Positions 5,485 through 8,071 of a DNA stretch of 8,071 bases are shown here, in pieces. This DNA is from Pseudomonadota bacterium (GTDB taxonomy: Bacteria; Pseudomonadota; Gammaproteobacteria; Acidithiobacillales; Acidithiobacillaceae), in the NCBI GenBank assembly GCA_021839095.1, contig JAKCBU010000036.1:1-8071 (forward strand), written 5' to 3'. Both the position numbers and the translations under genes were made by a program. A model generated the notes under the pieces. The model worked only from the letters and a program-made list of their open reading frames with translations. It was not told the origin of the DNA and did no database searches. The stretch's first letter is position 1. Each line of letters begins with the position of its first letter.

Positions 5485-8071
5485 ATGCTCAAAGCCATCA
5501 TTCGCTTCTCCATCCGCTTTCGCGGGGTGATCCTTGCCCTGGCGCTTTTAGTGGCCGGTTATGGCCTCTATACCCTTTCCCAGGTGAAGCTGGACGCCTT
5601 CCCCAGTTTCACGCCGCCGCTCGTAACCCTGGTAACGGAAGCCCCGGGCCTGTCGCCCGAGCAAGTGGCGGCCCTGGTCACCCAACCTATCCAGAACGCA
5701 CTATCCGGGACAGCTGGTTTGCAGGCCATGCGTTCGCGGTCCATCCAAGGCCTGTCGGTGATCACCTTGACGTTCCACAATGGGACGGACATTTTCCGGG
5801 ACCGCCAGATCGTGGCCGAACGGTTGAACACCGTCGCCGGACAGTTGCCGCTCGGGGTGCGCGCGCCTTTCCTGACCCCCCTGACGTCGGCAACGGGCGT
5901 CGTCCAGGTGCTGGGCCTTACTTCGGATACCCGCTCGCTCATGACCCTGCGTACCTTGGCCGATTGGATGCTCAAGCCGCAGTTGCTGAGCATCCCCGGC
6001 GTGGCCAATGTCGCCATCTACGGGGGGCAGGTGCGCGAACTGCAGATCCAGGTGCAACCGGAAAAGCTGGTACGGTTTGGATTGTCGTTCCAGGATGTCG
6101 TCCGTGCCACGCAGCGGGCCACCGGGGTACGAGGGGCTGGTTTCCTGGAGGATGTCAACCAAAGGATCGCCATCCGTACCGAGGGCCAAAGCATCACTGC
6201 CGCCCAGTTGGCGAACGTGGTCATCCTGCGCCGCCAGGGCGCGGATCTCCGTTTGGGCGATGTGGCGCAGGTGGTGGCGGCGCCGGCGCCAGCCATCGGC
6301 GGTGCCACCATAGAGGGTAAGCCGGGGGTCATCCTCAACGTCGAGGAGCAATACGGTGCCAATACCCTGGCGGTGACCAGGGCATTGAAGGATCGGCTCC
6401 AACAGCTTGGCCCAGTGCTGGCGGCGCAAGGAGTGTCCCTGCATCCCGATCTTTTCGGGCAAGCCAGTTACATAGAAACCGCCATTGCCCACCTGCGCAC
6501 GGCGCTGCTGGTAGGAGCCATTCTGGTCATTACCGTGCTCTTTCTTTTTCTATTCAATGCGCGCACCGCCTTGATATCGGCGACTGCCATCCCCCTTTCG
6601 CTGCTTACCGCGGTCATCGTTCTCAATGCGCTCGGCGCCAGCATCAATACCATGACCTTGGGTGGACTCGCCATCGCCATCGGCGAAGTGGTGGACGACG
6701 CCATCATCGACGTCGAGAACATCTTTCGGCGCCTGCGGGAAAACCGCGCCCGAGCACAATCCTCATCCATCGCGAAAGTGGTGCTTGGTAGCTCGCTGGA
6801 AGTGCGCGGGGCGGTGACATATGCCACCTTCATCGTGGCCTTGGTCTTCCTGCCGGTGCTGTCGCTCTCCGGGGTGGCCGGCAAACTTTTCGCGCCGCTG
6901 GGGGAAGCATATATCGCGGCCGTGTTCGCCTCCTTGGCGGTAGCGTTGACCGTGACCCCTGCCCTGGCTTCCCTGTTGCTGGGACATACGCAAACCAGTC
7001 CCATCGATCATGCCTGGATCCGCGCGCTCAAGTCGGGGCAGGCGCGGGTACTCGCCGCCACTGCGCGCGGGCACCGGTGGCTGATGCTGGGAATCGTGAT
7101 ATTATTCTTGGCCGCAATGGCCGTCTTGCATTCGTTCGGAAGTAATTTCCTCCCGGAGTTCAGGGAACGGCATTTCATCGTGCATGTATCCACCGCACCG
7201 GGGACCTCCCTTGCCGAGTCGTTACAGCTTGGGCGCCACATTTCCACGGTCCTGAGCCGCATTCCCGCCGTCCGCTCGGTGGCGCAGCGGGTGGGGCGAG
7301 CGGAGAGGACGGGTACGGATACTTACGGCGTCAACGTGAGCGAATTTATTGTCGGTCTCAAACCCCTTTCCGGAAGCGCACAAGAGCAGGTCCTGGCCCG
7401 GATCCGCAAAACCCTCGCCGGGTTTCCAGGGGTCAGTTTCTCCGTGGAGACCCCGTTGTCGGATCGCATCGAAGAGACGATCTCCGGTTTCACCGCACCG
7501 GTAATCGTCAGTGTCTTTGGCACCAACTTCGATGTGCTCTATGAAAAGGCGCGGGAAATCGCCGCGGTTCTCAAGCAGTTACCCGGCGCAGTAGACGTGC
7601 AGATGCACGCCCCTCCAAGTGCGCCGCAACTGACCATTCGCCTTCGACGGACGGCGTTGGCCCGTTGGGGATTCGAGCCGGTGGATGTACTCGACGCGAT
7701 CCAGACCGCCTATGCGGGCAGCATCGTTGCGCAAACCTACCAAGGGAACCGCGTGTTCAATGTGGTAGTCACATTGGATACTGCTGAGCGGCGGAATCCA
7801 GCGCAGGTGGGCAATCTGCCCTTGCGCAATCCCAATGGATTGATGGTCCCCCTGCGGGATTTGGCCGATATTTACGAAGGCGTTGGACCCTATGCCATTC
7901 TCGAAACCGCAGGGCAGCCCGTGCAGACCGTCACCGCGGCCGTTCATGGTCAGGCGTTGAGCGAGTTCGTGCATGCGGCCGAACACCGGATCCACAAGGA
8001 TATTTCTTTCCCCCCTGGAACCTATGTGGTGTTTTCTGGCGCCGCGGAGGCACAGGCGAAAGCGCAAAGCG
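5485..8071 (+). CDS. RND efflux pump, heavy-metal type (CzcA/CusA-like), 3' end missing
   Basis: A proton-driven inner-membrane pump, the engine of the tripartite complex. 862 codons are open without a stop to the right edge; relatives have about 1,000-1,070 residues, so some 15-20% is missing. TM1 is about 14-30, followed by the first porter region with LDAFPSFTPPLVTL, a usual RND segment. TM2-TM6 are about 340-357, 363-385, 393-412, 443-463 and 474-497, and TM7 about 533-550. The second porter region begins with NFLPEF (554-559). TM4 reads AIGEVVDDAIIDVEN (398-412): Asp404 and Glu411 match the proton-relay Asp405 and Glu412 of CusA. Asp405, Asp409 and Glu401 are extra acidic residues, and CzcA's first relay Asp is Ala398 here. 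The CusA copper-binding Met positions appear to be Val568, a non-Met residue near 612-620, and Glu664. This disfavours Cu(I)/Ag(I) and is compatible with divalent metal. The exact substrate cannot be read from sequence. Confidence 0.93.
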   Translation, partial: MLKAIIRFSIRFRGVILALALLVAGYGLYTLSQVKLDAFPSFTPPLVTLVTEAPGLSPEQVAALVTQPIQNALSGTAGLQAMRSRSIQGLSVITLTFHNGTDIFRDRQIVAERLNTVAGQLPLGVRAPFLTPLTSATGVVQVLGLTSDTRSLMTLRTLADWMLKPQLLSIPGVANVAIYGGQVRELQIQVQPEKLVRFGLSFQDVVRATQRATGVRGAGFLEDVNQRIAIRTEGQSITAAQLANVVILRRQGADLRLGDVAQVVAAPAPAIGGATIEGKPGVILNVEEQYGANTLAVTRALKDRLQQLGPVLAAQGVSLHPDLFGQASYIETAIAHLRTALLVGAILVITVLFLFLFNARTALISATAIPLSLLTAVIVLNALGASINTMTLGGLAIAIGEVVDDAIIDVENIFRRLRENRARAQSSSIAKVVLGSSLEVRGAVTYATFIVALVFLPVLSLSGVAGKLFAPLGEAYIAAVFASLAVALTVTPALASLLLGHTQTSPIDHAWIRALKSGQARVLAATARGHRWLMLGIVILFLAAMAVLHSFGSNFLPEFRERHFIVHVSTAPGTSLAESLQLGRHISTVLSRIPAVRSVAQRVGRAERTGTDTYGVNVSEFIVGLKPLSGSAQEQVLARIRKTLAGFPGVSFSVETPLSDRIEETISGFTAPVIVSVFGTNFDVLYEKAREIAAVLKQLPGAVDVQMHAPPSAPQLTIRLRRTALARWGFEPVDVLDAIQTAYAGSIVAQTYQGNRVFNVVVTLDTAERRNPAQVGNLPLRNPNGLMVPLRDLADIYEGVGPYAILETAGQPVQTVTAAVHGQALSEFVHAAEHRIHKDISFPPGTYVVFSGAAEAQAKAQS

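Noticed and set aside
5701..6492. 263-codon open frame on the minus strand inside the RND gene
   Set aside because: It lies in the unbroken RND frame, which has clear RND motifs across the whole interval; the antisense product has no recognisable features.

Overview
The window comes from a GC-rich Gram-negative bacterium: there is a lipoprotein-type outer-membrane factor, a periplasmic adaptor and an RND pump. The style suggests a proteobacterium, possibly a metal-exposed or acidophilic one. No rRNA, tRNA or housekeeping marker allows a firmer placement. The window is mostly a heavy-metal efflux locus and is cut at both ends.

Left edge (1-112, minus strand): the first 37 codons of a cysteine desulfurase (NifS/IscS type), transcribed leftwards out of the window. 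Positions 113-437 are a divergent intergenic region. It holds a possible leftward promoter, a cluster of mutually exclusive small inverted repeats (319-356) and an AT-rich promoter/operator island (about 397-427) just before the next gene.

From 438 to the right edge, five plus-strand genes lie nearly head to tail. They are (1) an ArsR/SmtB-family regulator with the CadC-type Cys pairs C-x3-C and C-x-C; (2) a P1B-type heavy-metal ATPase with no HMA domain, a short Cys-rich N-terminus, and CSC in place of the usual CPC in the metal-transport helix; (3) an outer-membrane factor lipoprotein of the TolC/CusC/CzcC family; (4) a short periplasmic adaptor that appears to lack ordinary lipoyl segments and ends in a highly charged tail; (5) an RND pump of the heavy-metal type, 862 codons present, open at the right edge. 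Genes 2/3 overlap by 1 base and genes 3/4 by 4 bases. The gaps are 28 bp (1/2) and 40 bp (4/5). This supports one operon with translational coupling.

Inferred working model: the ArsR-type repressor senses a thiophilic divalent metal (Cd, Pb or Zn class) in the cytosol and releases the operon. The ATPase moves metal from cytosol to periplasm, and the tripartite RND complex moves it from periplasm to outside. Each component departs from the textbook form at a substrate- or coupling-related site: CSC instead of CPC in the ATPase, extra acidic residues in RND TM4, loss of the CusA-type Met triad, and a reduced adaptor. The substrate is therefore uncertain, and this set is the most interesting part of the window.
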